Shown: positions 26,888-34,944 of the stretch, one piece after another
How positions within the stretch are numbered: the stretch's first letter is position 1
Layout: each line of letters opens with the position of its first letter
From: Sphingomonas sp.
GTDB lineage: Bacteria > Pseudomonadota > Alphaproteobacteria > Sphingomonadales > Sphingomonadaceae
Direction: 5' to 3'
NCBI RefSeq assembly: GCF_025362505.1
Contig: NZ_JANYGG010000067.1
Location: 1-64,000, forward strand
DNA length: 64,000 nucleotides
Translations under genes and position numbers: made by a program
Notes under the pieces: model-generated
Told to the model about the DNA's origin: nothing
Databases searched by the model: none
Seen by the model: the letters and a program-made list of their open reading frames with translations, nothing else

Positions 26888-29565
26888 GACCGCTTCACCT
26901 CTTGCCAGAATGAAGCGATCCTTTGCCGTGCTGCGGCCTGCGCTTCAAGCAGCGCGTCCCAATCGGGCTGGCCGCACGCTTCGGCGACCAGCGCGCGGCT
27001 GGCGGGGGCGGGCTCGCCGCCGTGCGCGACGAGGCGCAGGATGACGAGCATCCGCAGCAGCAGGCGCATGTCGACGTCGAGCGCGGCGTCGATCAGGCCC
27101 GCATCGGCAAGCTGTTCGATCGCAATCTCGAGGCTGGGGTCGAGCCCGACGCCGTTCGTGAGCTGGAGCGTGTGGATCGCGAACTCGAGGTCAACAAGCC
27201 CGCCTTTGCCCAGCTTGATGTCGAGCGGGCCAGCGGCGGGCTTGTGGCGCGCCATGTCGAGCCGCATCGTAGCCGCGTCGGTGCGGGTCTTCGCCGCGTC
27301 GCGTGGCGTACAGAGGAGCGCGTTGACCATTTTGACCACCCGCTCGCGCGCCGCAGCACTGCCGTAGACCGGCCGCGCACGGCACAAGGCCATATGTTCC
27401 CACGTCCATGCTGCCTCGCGCTGGTAGGTGCCGAACGCATCGAAGCGGACCGCCAGCATGCCCTTGGCGCCTTGCGGACGGAGACGCGTATCGACCTCGT
27501 ACAGCGGGCCGGCGGCGGTGGGGACGCTCAGCGAGGAGACGATGCGGCTGGCGAGGCGGTTGTAATAGTCGGTTGCGGTCAGTGGCTTGGCGCCGTCGGA
27601 CGAAGCCCCGGCGGGCGCATCGAACAGGAAGATGAGATCGAGATCGGAGGCATGGGTCAGCGCGCGCCCGCCGAGCCGGCCAAGGCCAAGGATGACCAAT
27701 TCACCACCCCTGATCCGGCCATGGGTTGCGGCGAACTCGTCGTGGGTGGCGCTGGCGAGAACCTCTACCGCGCCCTCGGCAAGGTCGCTGTAGCCGCGCG
27801 AGATGACTAGCGGATCGCGGTGCGCGGTAACGAGCTGGACACCGTAGGCGAAGCGGCGCTCGTTGACGATCCGCCGCGTGATCTCGAGCGAATGGTCGAG
27901 CGGGCCACCGGCGATGGCCGCGGCGAGATCGGCGGCGACGCGGACGGCGCCGGCCGGCTCGGCGAAGCTCGAATCGTCGACCAGCCCGTCGAGCAAACCG
28001 GGCCTCCGGGCGAGTTGGTCGGCGAGGATCGGAGCGTGGCTGAGGATCTGCGCGAGCAGCCGGGCAAGCGCCGGGCGCGCTTCGAGCAGGCGGAACAGAT
28101 TGACCCCGCTCGGCACCCGCTCGATGACGTCGGCAAGACGGTTGAGCGCGTGCGACGGGTCGCCCGCGGCGGCGATTGCGGTCATCAGCGTCGGCAGCAT
28201 CGCCTCGAATGCAGTTTGCGCGGCGATCGAGCGCAGCGACCGTGCCCGCCCCGAGCGCCAGTCGGCGATGCGGCGGGCGGCGGTATCGGGGTCGGCGAAC
28301 CCGATGTTCTGCAGTTGGTCGCGGAGCTGCTGGGGGTCGGACGAGAGCCGCTCACCAGCTTCGCTGACCAGGGCATCGAACTGCAAGCCGACCGCGGCGA
28401 CATGGGGCGCGAGGCTGGCGATCAGCGCGCTGCCGGCGGTCAGGCCGGATAGCCGGGCAACGCCATCGAGCGCCTGCGGATCGGCGGGCAGGCGGTGGGT
28501 CTGCTGGTCGTTGACCATCTGCAACCGGTGCTCGGTGGTGCGTAACGCGCGGTAGGCGGCGGCAAGGCCAGCGGCGATTTCGGGCTGTAGCCAGCCGGCG
28601 TGGTTCAGCGCGGCGAGCGCATCGATCGTGGCGGGGGCGCGCAGGCTCGGGTCGCGGCCACCGTGGATCAGCTGCTGGACCTGGGCGAAAAATTCAACCT
28701 CGCGAATCCCGCCATTGCCGCGCTTCAGGTCGAACCCGGGGCCGATCGAGCGGCCTTTCTCGTAATGGTCGCGGATGCGGACCGACAACTGCCGGATTTC
28801 GTCGATTGCTCCATAATCGAGCGCGCGGCGCCACACGAACGGGCGAATTTCATCGAGGAAATGCGTACCGAGCGCGACGTCCCCCGCAGCGGCGCGGGCG
28901 CGGATGAAGGCGGCGCGTTCCCACGGCAATGCCGAGCTTTCGTAATGGGTGATGGCGGCGTCGACTGGCAGGACGATCGGGGTGATTTCGGACGACGGGC
29001 GAAGGCGCAAGTCGACCCGCGCAACATAACCGTCGGCGGTGCGCGCCTGGAGCAATTCGACCATCCGTCGGGCAATCCGCGCTGCGCTTTCGCCGGGATC
29101 GTCACGCGGGCGGCGCGGAAGGGCGTGCGGATCGAACAGCAGGATCAGGTCGACATCGGACGAGTAGTTGAGTTCGCGGCTGCCGAGCTTGCCCAGCGCG
29201 AGCACCGCAAGGCCGCGCGGCTCGGCGCCCGGCACGCGCTCGGCGATCGCCTGGACGAGCGCCGCGTCGATCGCGGCGTCGGCAAAGTCGGACAGCGCGC
29301 CGGTGACCCGTTCGAGCGGCAATTCGCCCGCGAGGTCGCCGAGCGCGACGGCGAGCGCCAGCGCCCTGCGGCGGCGGCGAAGGACGGCTCCGATTTCGCC
29401 TTCGCCACTGGCCAGCGCGAATCCGATTGCCGCGTTGCTTCCATCATCGACGAAGGTCGCCACCAGCTCGGGAAGGAGCCGCGCGGCATCACGCAGGAAG
29501 GGCGCAAATTCGATCGCGCGAGCGACCGCGGCGGTGCGTTCGGGCGGGCCAACCGTGTCGTTCAT
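26884..29565 (-). CDS. glnE: Bifunctional glutamine synthetase adenylyltransferase/deadenylase
   Basis: Adenylylates and deadenylylates glutamine synthetase in response to PII. The 893-residue protein has two nucleotidyltransferase domains with the GxxGGR..SDLDL pattern: ALGKLGSRELNYSSDVDLI in the N-terminal half and GLGRLGGRALTHASDLDLI in the C-terminal half, with the GlnD_UR_UTase linker between. Length is slightly below the 946 of E. coli. ATG 29565 is used rather than TTG 29574. Confidence 0.94.
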   Translation of the reverse strand: MNDTVGPPERTAAVARAIEFAPFLRDAARLLPELVATFVDDGSNAAIGFALASGEGEIGAVLRRRRRALALAVALGDLAGELPLERVTGALSDFADAAIDAALVQAIAERVPGAEPRGLAVLALGKLGSRELNYSSDVDLILLFDPHALPRRPRDDPGESAARIARRMVELLQARTADGYVARVDLRLRPSSEITPIVLPVDAAITHYESSALPWERAAFIRARAAAGDVALGTHFLDEIRPFVWRRALDYGAIDEIRQLSVRIRDHYEKGRSIGPGFDLKRGNGGIREVEFFAQVQQLIHGGRDPSLRAPATIDALAALNHAGWLQPEIAAGLAAAYRALRTTEHRLQMVNDQQTHRLPADPQALDGVARLSGLTAGSALIASLAPHVAAVGLQFDALVSEAGERLSSDPQQLRDQLQNIGFADPDTAARRIADWRSGRARSLRSIAAQTAFEAMLPTLMTAIAAAGDPSHALNRLADVIERVPSGVNLFRLLEARPALARLLAQILSHAPILADQLARRPGLLDGLVDDSSFAEPAGAVRVAADLAAAIAGGPLDHSLEITRRIVNERRFAYGVQLVTAHRDPLVISRGYSDLAEGAVEVLASATHDEFAATHGRIRGGELVILGLGRLGGRALTHASDLDLIFLFDAPAGASSDGAKPLTATDYYNRLASRIVSSLSVPTAAGPLYEVDTRLRPQGAKGMLAVRFDAFGTYQREAAWTWEHMALCRARPVYGSAAARERVVKMVNALLCTPRDAAKTRTDAATMRLDMARHKPAAGPLDIKLGKGGLVDLEFAIHTLQLTNGVGLDPSLEIAIEQLADAGLIDAALDVDMRLLLRMLVILRLVAHGGEPAPASRALVAEACGQPDWDALLEAQAAARQRIASFWQEVKRS

Positions 29566-29598
29566 GCCACGCAACCCACTTCAAATAGGATTATAAGG

Positions 29599-29623
29599 GA
29601 AACATACCGGCTCACCGCCCGTT
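29599..29623 (+). promoter_or_regulatory. EcfG-like promoter with one mismatch
   Basis: GAAAC at 29599-29603, 16 bases, then CGTT at 29620-29623. The consensus is GGAAC-N16/17-CGTT, so only the second G differs. It directs rightward transcription toward the 47-residue gene, starting near 29630. Confidence 0.5.
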
Positions 29624-29677
29624 TATGACGCGATGACTCGATCACGTCACTTGTTGAAGGGCACGGAAGCCGATCAG

Positions 29678-29821
29678 ATGAATCGTCGTATGATCAAGGT
29701 CGAATTTCCGCCGGCTCAGGCCGGCATCGCCGCTGCCCTGCGCCGTGCGTTCCAGGCGTTGCCGCTGGATCAGGATCCGTGCGCGCGCGACATTGACGAG
29801 TTACTCGCCCGGCTCAGCTAG
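29678..29821 (+). CDS. 47-residue protein with NepR-like helix pattern
   Basis: The frame from 29633 would begin about where transcription starts, so I prefer ATG 29678 (MNRRMIKVEFPP) with GGAAG upstream. The 47-residue product ends in two amphipathic helices, AAALRRAFQALPLDQ and ARDIDELLARLS. The ending recalls the NepR anti-sigma pattern ALRSVYDN..DLLGRL, but identity is low. It sits opposite ecfG and carries an EcfG-like promoter. A regulator of the stress response is possible; it may also be an unrelated small protein. Confidence 0.5.
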   Translation: MNRRMIKVEFPPAQAGIAAALRRAFQALPLDQDPCARDIDELLARLS

Positions 29822-29901
29822 ACCATGATTAAAGCCTGATTCACGCTTCGGGCGGAAGAGCGGAGCGCTGTCACCTCAACCGATCAGGCTCTCGGCCAAA
29901 A

Positions 29902-30573
29902 TCAGGCGATCTCGCCGGGTACGGCGTCACGTTCGCGGCTGAGTTCGTCGACCTGGCTCATGATCGTCTGAAGCGCGGTGCGGTTGGGGTCGGTGATGTG
30001 CTGTCGGCGCGACGGCAGTTTGCCCCCAGTCAGCAGCGCCTCCAGAGCGACCCGTCCGCGCGCGACGCGGCTCTTGATCGTGCCGACCGCGCAGCCGCAG
30101 ATTTCGGCTGCTTCTTCATAGGCGAACCCGCCCGCGCCGACCAGGATCAGCGCCTCGCGCTGCGGCTGGGGCAAGTGAAGCAACGCGCGCTGCATGTCGC
30201 CAAGCTCGATATGCTTGTCCTGGCTGGCCGGCGCGGCAAGGATCTTGGCTGCGGTGATATCGTCCCATTCACCCTTGAACCGCGCGCGGCGCATCTGGCT
30301 CAGGAACAGGTTGCGCAGGATGATGAAAGTCCAGGCGCGCATGTTGGTGCCGGCTTGGAACCGCTTGCGCGCCGCCCAAGCTTTCAGAAGTGTTTCCTGT
30401 ACGAGGTCGTCGGCGAGATCGCGGCTGCCCGAGAGTGAACGGCCGAAGGCGCGCAAGTGCGGGATGACCGCGCCGAGCTGGTCCTTGAACTCGTTATCGG
30501 GCAGCGGCACCGGCTCGGGGCGCGGCGGCTCGACATAATCGTCATCGTCTTCGTCGCTGGTCACAATCCCCAC
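29902..30573 (-). CDS. ecfG: ECF sigma factor EcfG, general stress response
   Basis: Group ECF15 sigma factor that transcribes stress genes from GGAAC-N16/17-CGTT promoters and is held by NepR. The 223-residue protein has region 2 (about 30-100; DDLVQETLLKAWAARKRF) and region 4 (about 125-185; GFAYEEAAEICGCAVGTIKSRVARGR). An acidic/Pro-rich N-terminus and a tail follow. The annotated start is GTG 30573; GTG 30564 with GGTGGGGATT before it is equally likely. The 72-base gap to the small membrane gene suggests cotranscription from the EcfG promoter at 30825-30849. Confidence 0.92.
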   Translation of the reverse strand: MGIVTSDEDDDDYVEPPRPEPVPLPDNEFKDQLGAVIPHLRAFGRSLSGSRDLADDLVQETLLKAWAARKRFQAGTNMRAWTFIILRNLFLSQMRRARFKGEWDDITAAKILAAPASQDKHIELGDMQRALLHLPQPQREALILVGAGGFAYEEAAEICGCAVGTIKSRVARGRVALEALLTGGKLPSRRQHITDPNRTALQTIMSQVDELSRERDAVPGEIA

Positions 30574-30645
30574 CCTATCAGCTGCTCGCGGCCAAGGGTT
30601 CGCGAGCCTTTGTAAGTCACCAAGCGCTCCGTGGATCCTAGAAGC

Positions 30646-30783
30646 TCAACGGGCGATGAACAAGATGATCGCAAACAGTGCTACGACAAGGATCAGCCCA
30701 TAGGTCAGCACATTGCGGGCGACGCCCGGTGTGCTGCCGGCCCGCGCCTCGGTCGTGGTGAGATGTTCCTGTTCTTCGGCCAT
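30646..30783 (-). CDS. Small membrane protein in front of ecfG
   Basis: A 45-residue protein: a charged N-terminal half and a C-terminal membrane helix (about residues 25-43, LTYGLILVVALFAIILFI). The ATG 30783 is preferred over a longer frame to 30897 because the promoter ends near 30825. I do not recognise a family. Its EcfG consensus promoter and position make it a likely member of the stress regulon and perhaps a membrane partner of it. Confidence 0.65.
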   Translation of the reverse strand: MAEEQEHLTTTEARAGSTPGVARNVLTYGLILVVALFAIILFIAR

Positions 30784-30824
30784 GCTGTGCTGTGTCCCCA
30801 CGAAGTCGTTCGGTTCGCAGAGGC

Positions 30825-30849
30825 AACGAAGCTTGGACGTCCATGTTCC
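30825..30849 (-). promoter_or_regulatory. EcfG promoter (consensus match)
   Basis: On the minus strand GGAAC (30849-30845), 16 bases, CGTT (30828-30825). A start near 30818 would give a 35-base leader to the 45-residue gene. ecfG lies behind it, so this can be the autoregulatory promoter of the sigma factor. Confidence 0.8.
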
Positions 30850-30990
30850 GCTTTGTTGGCGGTGGCCTTGGAGCCCGATCGGTCGCGGCGGAAGCACTCC
30901 GCGCTTACGCCGATAGGGTGAGCCAGCCCTGGATCATCCGTTAGTCCGTTATTCGCGCCTTAGATCATTTCAATCCAAAACGATCATGGT

Positions 30991-31791
30991 CTAATCCGCC
31001 GGAATGGTCGCCGCGTCGAAGAACAGCGCCTGACTGATCGCCGCCTTGACCGTCGACCGCTGGAACGGCTTGGTGATCAGGAACGTCGGCTCGGGACGGG
31101 TGCCGGTCAACAGCCGCTCGGGGAAGGCGGTGATGAAGATCACCGGCACCGAGAATTCGGCAAGGATGTCCTTGACCGCGTCGATGCCGCTGGAATCGTC
31201 GGCCAGTTGGATGTCGGCGAGGACAAGGCCCGGCGGATGCTGGCGCGCCTGCGCGATCGCCTCGTCGCGGGTGACAGCGACGCCAGTGACGTTATGGCCA
31301 AGGTCGCGGACGATCGTTTCGATATCCATCGCGATGATCGGTTCATCCTCGATGATCAACACGTTGGCGAGCGTCTGGCGCTCGATCTCGGTCAGCGCCT
31401 CAGTGACGAGGCTGTCGACGTCGTCGGGGCCGCAACCGATCAGGAAGGCGGTGTCTTCGGTCGAAAAGCCCTCCAGGCTGGTGAGGAGGAGCGCCTGACG
31501 CGACAGCGGCGTGATCCGCGACAGGCGCGCGCGGGCGATCCCCTCGGGATTGTTGTAGCCGTCGCCGGGCTCGTCGCCCTCTTCGATATTGGCGCTCGAC
31601 CAGATCGCGTGGAAGGTGCGGTAGAGGCCGAGGCGCGGATCGACGTCGCGCGGGAAATCCTCGGGGCTGGCGACGATTGCCTCCAGCGTGGCGCGAACGA
31701 ACGCGTCGCCGTGCGCCTGGCTGCCGGTCAGGGCGCGCGCATAGCGGCGCAGGAACGGAAGGTGTGGAGCAAGGTCTTGACCAAGCGACAT
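30991..31791 (-). CDS. phyR: Anti-anti-sigma response regulator PhyR
   Basis: Partner-switch regulator: once phosphorylated it binds NepR and frees EcfG. The 266-residue protein has an N-terminal sigma-like domain (about 1-135) and a C-terminal receiver (about 143-262) with IIEDEP, phospho-acceptor Asp193 in LADIQL, Thr221 in FITAFPE and Lys241 in ITKPF. ATG 31791 (MSLGQDLAPHL) gives the family length; a longer frame up to 32151 is rejected. It is divergent from nepR, and no EcfG motif was found on its own strand. Confidence 0.95.
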   Translation of the reverse strand: MSLGQDLAPHLPFLRRYARALTGSQAHGDAFVRATLEAIVASPEDFPRDVDPRLGLYRTFHAIWSSANIEEGDEPGDGYNNPEGIARARLSRITPLSRQALLLTSLEGFSTEDTAFLIGCGPDDVDSLVTEALTEIERQTLANVLIIEDEPIIAMDIETIVRDLGHNVTGVAVTRDEAIAQARQHPPGLVLADIQLADDSSGIDAVKDILAEFSVPVIFITAFPERLLTGTRPEPTFLITKPFQRSTVKAAISQALFFDAATIPAD

Positions 31792-31922
31792 CGGCGGTGG
31801 AACTCCTGTTTCGGGACGCGTCGGCCCTTTTGGGCGTGGGCTGGCGTCGATGCAAGTGCGCGAAATCGCGGCCGCGGTCGACAGGCGCGCGAACAGCGCC
31901 CCCTTGGCGCATGTCGAACAGT

Positions 31923-31947
31923 GGAACAAAGCAGCGCGGCTTTGGTT
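31923..31947 (+). promoter_or_regulatory. EcfG promoter of nepR-phyP
   Basis: GGAAC at 31923-31927, 17 bases, GTT at 31945-31947. The base before GTT is G, so the -10 reads GGTT rather than CGTT. It directs transcription rightward to nepR, giving a long leader of 106 to 265 bases depending on the nepR start. Confidence 0.65.
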
Positions 31948-32058
31948 TCCCGTCACGGGATTCAATACCGCCTTGCGCCAATTGACGCTGGGCGGGAGCG
32001 GTCCTAGTTGCGACACACTGTTGATGTTCTGACGATTTCGCTGTGACGCGTAAAAAAT

Positions 32059-32346
32059 ATGGAGCGCGCGCGCGAGCGTCGCCCGCCCGAGGGGGACGAG
32101 AGGTTGAGTGGCAGCAACGAAGCCGATCCGCAAAGTGGCGCCGATCCGCAAATCCGGCGCGCTGGCGACGCGGGTGCCGGTGAAGATAAAAGCCAGGGCG
32201 GCGAAAAGGGGACCAAGGTGGCACCGAACAAGAAACCGCCACGCCGACCAACGGACGTCGGTCGCGCGCTGCGGTCGGTCTACGACAACACGCTGCGCGA
32301 GGATATTCCGGCCGATCTCAAGGATCTGCTTGGCCGGCTCGGCTAG
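32059..32346 (+). CDS. nepR: Anti-sigma factor NepR
   Basis: Binds EcfG in unstressed cells and PhyR-P during stress. The C-terminal half carries the NepR core VGRALRSVYDNTLRE and DLKDLLGRLG. The longest frame starts at ATG 32059 and gives 95 residues with a low-complexity N-terminus, but no ribosome site is seen. GTG 32218, with AAGGGGACC seven bases before it, would give a 42-residue core protein and looks better translationally. The frame ends 36 bases before phyP. Confidence 0.85.
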   Translation: MERARERRPPEGDERLSGSNEADPQSGADPQIRRAGDAGAGEDKSQGGEKGTKVAPNKKPPRRPTDVGRALRSVYDNTLREDIPADLKDLLGRLG

Positions 32347-32382
32347 GAACGCGGTTATCCTTCGTTCCGTGAACTACTTCTG

Positions 32383-33909
32383 ATGGCCGCATCCTTCGCC
32401 CGGTTGCCGACCGCTGCCAAGCTGTTCCTGCTCATATCGCTGGCTTTGCTGCCGATCGGGCTGGCGATGATCTGGACGGCGCGGACCGGAATCGATCGCG
32501 CCAACGCCGCCCTCGACCAGCGCGCCAAGGAACAGGATCGGGCCGCCTCGCGCGCGATCGAAAGCCTGATTGCGCGCAACGCGCTTGCCCTGCGAATCGC
32601 GGCGAGTAGCGCGCTCGCCACTCCGGACGCCAATGACTGCGAGGAAGCACGGCGGTCGCTGGCGATCGCGCCGGCGGTATCGCGCACCTTTTCAATTGAG
32701 GGACCCGACGGCAGCGAGCATTGCAACACGCCGGAGTTTCGCGCTCCCAATGGCGCGCGCTTCGCACCACCGGGTGGAATCGCGCTGTGGATCGACCCAG
32801 TCGGAAAGGCGCTGTTTGTCCGGGTCGGCGTGGTTGACGGGATGGCGACTAACCGCATTTCCTTTGCCGAGGTCGCCAGCGCGGCGCGTGACGTCGCGAC
32901 CGATATAGTCGGTCTGCAGGTAGATGACGGGATCAACAGCACCGCGATCATCGGCGAGCAGAGCAACGAGCGCATCCGCCGGGCCCATGCGACCATGCAC
33001 GACATCGCGAACGGCCAGCTTTCGGTGCGCGTTACCGTGCCGACGCAGCGTTTGTCGGCTGGCGAATGGCTGATCCTGCTGCTGCCGGTGATCATGTGGG
33101 TCGTCGCCGCACTGATCAGCTGGCTGCTGGTAACGCGGCTGCTGATCCGCCCGCTTCGCCGGCTCGAGCGGGCGGTGGCGACCTATGACCCGAGTGCGGG
33201 CGGTTTTACCCTGCCGCGCGGAATCGGACCCGCGATCGAGATTGAGAGCCTAGGCCAGGCGTTCGCCCGCTCGGTCGAACGGATCGAAAGCTCGGAGCGC
33301 GAGATGGGCGAGGCGCTCGAGGGTCAGCGGCGGCTGGTCCGCGAGGTCCACCACCGGGTCAAGAACAACTTGCAGGTCGTTGCGTCGCTGCTCAGCATCC
33401 ACGGCCGCAACGTCACCGGTCCCGAGGGCAAGTCGGCGTATGCGGCGATTGCGCGGCGGGTCGATGCGCTCGCCGTCGTCCACCGCAATCATTTCGCCGA
33501 GGGTGAGGACAATCGCGGGATCGCGCTTCGCTCGCTGCTGACCGAATTGTCCGCCGGGCTGCGCGGATCGGCACCGGAGAGCGCGCGGCAGACCTCGATC
33601 ATGCTCGACGTCGATAGTGCCGCGACGACCCAGGATGTGGCGGTCGCCGCTGCTTTCCTTGTCACCGAGGTGGTCGAATTTTCGATGCTGCGGCTGGCCG
33701 CCGCGCCGATCGAGATCACGCTGAGGCGGACAAGCGAGCTTACCGCGCGGCTATCGGTTGAAAGCTCGGCGCTGACTGAAGCGGACGCTGGCGACAAGGA
33801 CAAGGTGCAGTTCGAGCGGGTCATCACCGGGCTTGCTCGCCAGCTGCGTTCGACGCTCGATTTGCGGCTCGGCCGGATGAGCGTCGACTTGCCGGTTTTC
33901 CCCGGCTGA
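32383..33909 (+). CDS. phyP: Membrane histidine kinase/phosphatase of the general stress response (PhyP-like)
   Basis: A 508-residue sensor with a membrane helix near the N-terminus (about 12-32), an extracytoplasmic domain, a second helix (about 229-250), a HAMP-like part and a HisKA_2 dimerisation domain with EVHHRVKNNLQVVASLLSIH (phospho-His in HHRVKNN). The ATPase domain is degenerate: the usual NEL..NA box reads TEVVEFS, and no G-box is seen. In Sphingomonas melonis the PhyP gene adjacent to the stress locus acts as a phosphatase of PhyR; the position beside nepR supports the same role. Weak kinase activity is inferred. Confidence 0.85.
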   Translation: MAASFARLPTAAKLFLLISLALLPIGLAMIWTARTGIDRANAALDQRAKEQDRAASRAIESLIARNALALRIAASSALATPDANDCEEARRSLAIAPAVSRTFSIEGPDGSEHCNTPEFRAPNGARFAPPGGIALWIDPVGKALFVRVGVVDGMATNRISFAEVASAARDVATDIVGLQVDDGINSTAIIGEQSNERIRRAHATMHDIANGQLSVRVTVPTQRLSAGEWLILLLPVIMWVVAALISWLLVTRLLIRPLRRLERAVATYDPSAGGFTLPRGIGPAIEIESLGQAFARSVERIESSEREMGEALEGQRRLVREVHHRVKNNLQVVASLLSIHGRNVTGPEGKSAYAAIARRVDALAVVHRNHFAEGEDNRGIALRSLLTELSAGLRGSAPESARQTSIMLDVDSAATTQDVAVAAAFLVTEVVEFSMLRLAAAPIEITLRRTSELTARLSVESSALTEADAGDKDKVQFERVITGLARQLRSTLDLRLGRMSVDLPVFPG

Positions 33910-33947
33910 ACTTTTTTCGGCCTGCCACGATTTTTTTAAAAAGGCTC

Positions 33948-33973
33948 GGAACCGGGACCGAATTAAGGACGTT
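33948..33973 (+). promoter_or_regulatory. EcfG promoter of the C-rich-loop RNA
   Basis: GGAAC at 33948-33952, exactly 17 bases, CGTT at 33970-33973: a full consensus match. It lies 39 bases after the phyP stop and directly before the first hairpin. A TTAA-N6-TTAA pair (33963-33976) overlaps it, one base short of a CtrA spacing. Confidence 0.82.
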
Positions 33974-33978
33974 TAAGA

Positions 33979-34115
33979 TCTCGGATAGCGAATTTTGCCC
34001 CCCCGCTCTCGCTATCCGATCAAATGGGCCCGGAACCGCCAACCCTCCCCCCCCCGGTAGTGGTTCCGGGCCCAAAATTTACCAGAGCCCGGTCGAAAGA
34101 TCGGGCTCTTTTTTT
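33979..34115 (+). ncRNA. Three-hairpin small RNA with C-rich loops (GsrN-like)
   Basis: About 137 bases between an EcfG promoter and a strong terminator. Hairpin 1: an 11-base stem (33981-33991 with 34009-34019) and a 17-base loop with seven C (33998-34004). Hairpin 2: a perfect 12-base stem, GGGCCCGGAACC with its complement (34026-34037, 34062-34073), and a 24-base loop with CCCT and nine C (34047-34055). Hairpin 3 is the terminator with a GAAA tetraloop. The C-rich loops would pair with G-rich ribosome sites. Caulobacter GsrN, a sigma-T dependent RNA, uses a C-rich loop in this way. The 5' end is inferred. Confidence 0.8.
34084..34115 (+). terminator. Terminator of the C-rich-loop RNA
   Basis: AGAGCCCGGTC pairs with GATCGGGCTCT around a GAAA tetraloop (one G-T pair), followed by seven T (34109-34115). 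It is 25 bases from the end of tatC on the other strand. Confidence 0.92.
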
Positions 34116-34140
34116 GCGGGTGCTTGGCGAGATAGCTCGG

Positions 34141-34944
34141 CTAGTCGCCGGGAGGGATGGCCGGCAATTCGACCGCGTCGGCAGTGACCTCGGGGACCGC
34201 CTTGCGGGCGGCGCGCCAGTGGGTGATGCGGATCGCCACGATCGCGAATTCATACAGGGCGTAAAGCGGCACCGCGAGCAGCAGCATCGACACCGCGTCG
34301 GGCGGGGTCAGCACCGCCGACACCGCCAGCACGATCACCACCGCATAGCGCCGCGACTTGCTGAGCTGCTCGCGGGTGATGAGCCCGGCGCGCTCGAGGA
34401 TCATCAGCAGGATCGGCAGCAGGAAGGCGACGCCGAAACCGAACAGGAAGCGGGTGACGAAAGTCAGATAATTGCCGACCCCGGGCAGCGCCTCCTGTTG
34501 GACCCCGCCGATATTGCCCTGATAGCTGAGCAGGTAATGCAGCGCGAACGGCATGGTGACGAAGTAAGCGAACGCCGCGCCGCCGGTGAAGAAGAACGGG
34601 GTCATCAGCAGGAACGGCAGGAAGGCGCGCTTTTCCTTGGCGTACATGCCGGGCGCGACGAACCGCCAGATCTGGGTGGCGAGGACCGGAAAGCTGATCA
34701 TCAGCGCGGCGAAGAAGGCGACCCTCACCTCGGCGAAAAAGGCCTCGAAAATGTCGGTGTAGATGAGCTTGCCCTGCCCCGCGCGAAGCAGTGGCTGGAC
34801 GAGGATGGCGAAGATTGGCCTGGCAATTATGAGGCACAGGCCGAACGCGACGACCAGCGTCGCGACGCACCATAGCAGGCGGCGGCGAAGCTCGATCAGA
34901 TGGTCGATCAACGGCGCCTTGCTGTCGTCGAGGTCGCTGATCAT
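34141..34944 (-). CDS. tatC: Sec-independent protein translocase TatC
   Basis: Receptor for twin-arginine signal peptides in the inner membrane. The 267-residue protein has six membrane helices, the N-terminal LIDHLIELRRRLLW segment and the conserved first periplasmic loop with VLATQIWRFVAPGMYAKEK. The length is typical of alphaproteobacteria. It overlaps tatB by ATGA. Confidence 0.95.
   Translation of the reverse strand: MISDLDDSKAPLIDHLIELRRRLLWCVATLVVAFGLCLIIARPIFAILVQPLLRAGQGKLIYTDIFEAFFAEVRVAFFAALMISFPVLATQIWRFVAPGMYAKEKRAFLPFLLMTPFFFTGGAAFAYFVTMPFALHYLLSYQGNIGGVQQEALPGVGNYLTFVTRFLFGFGVAFLLPILLMILERAGLITREQLSKSRRYAVVIVLAVSAVLTPPDAVSMLLLAVPLYALYEFAIVAIRITHWRAARKAVPEVTADAVELPAIPPGD

Noticed and set aside
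29822-29901. Terminator between the 47-residue gene and ecfG
   Set aside because: GCCTGATT and AATCAGGC are complementary but 60 bases apart, with no T run.
32108-32383. Alternative Lys-rich frame over nepR
   Set aside because: The NepR core lies in the frame that ends at 32346, so this is a shadow.
33963-33976. CtrA site in the RNA promoter
   Set aside because: TTAA-N6-TTAA is one base short of the CtrA spacing and overlaps the EcfG -10 region.
34024-34875. Open frame reading rightward through the C-rich RNA and across tatC
   Set aside because: It has no ribosome site, starts inside a hairpin and continues antisense to tatC, whose coding sense is certain.
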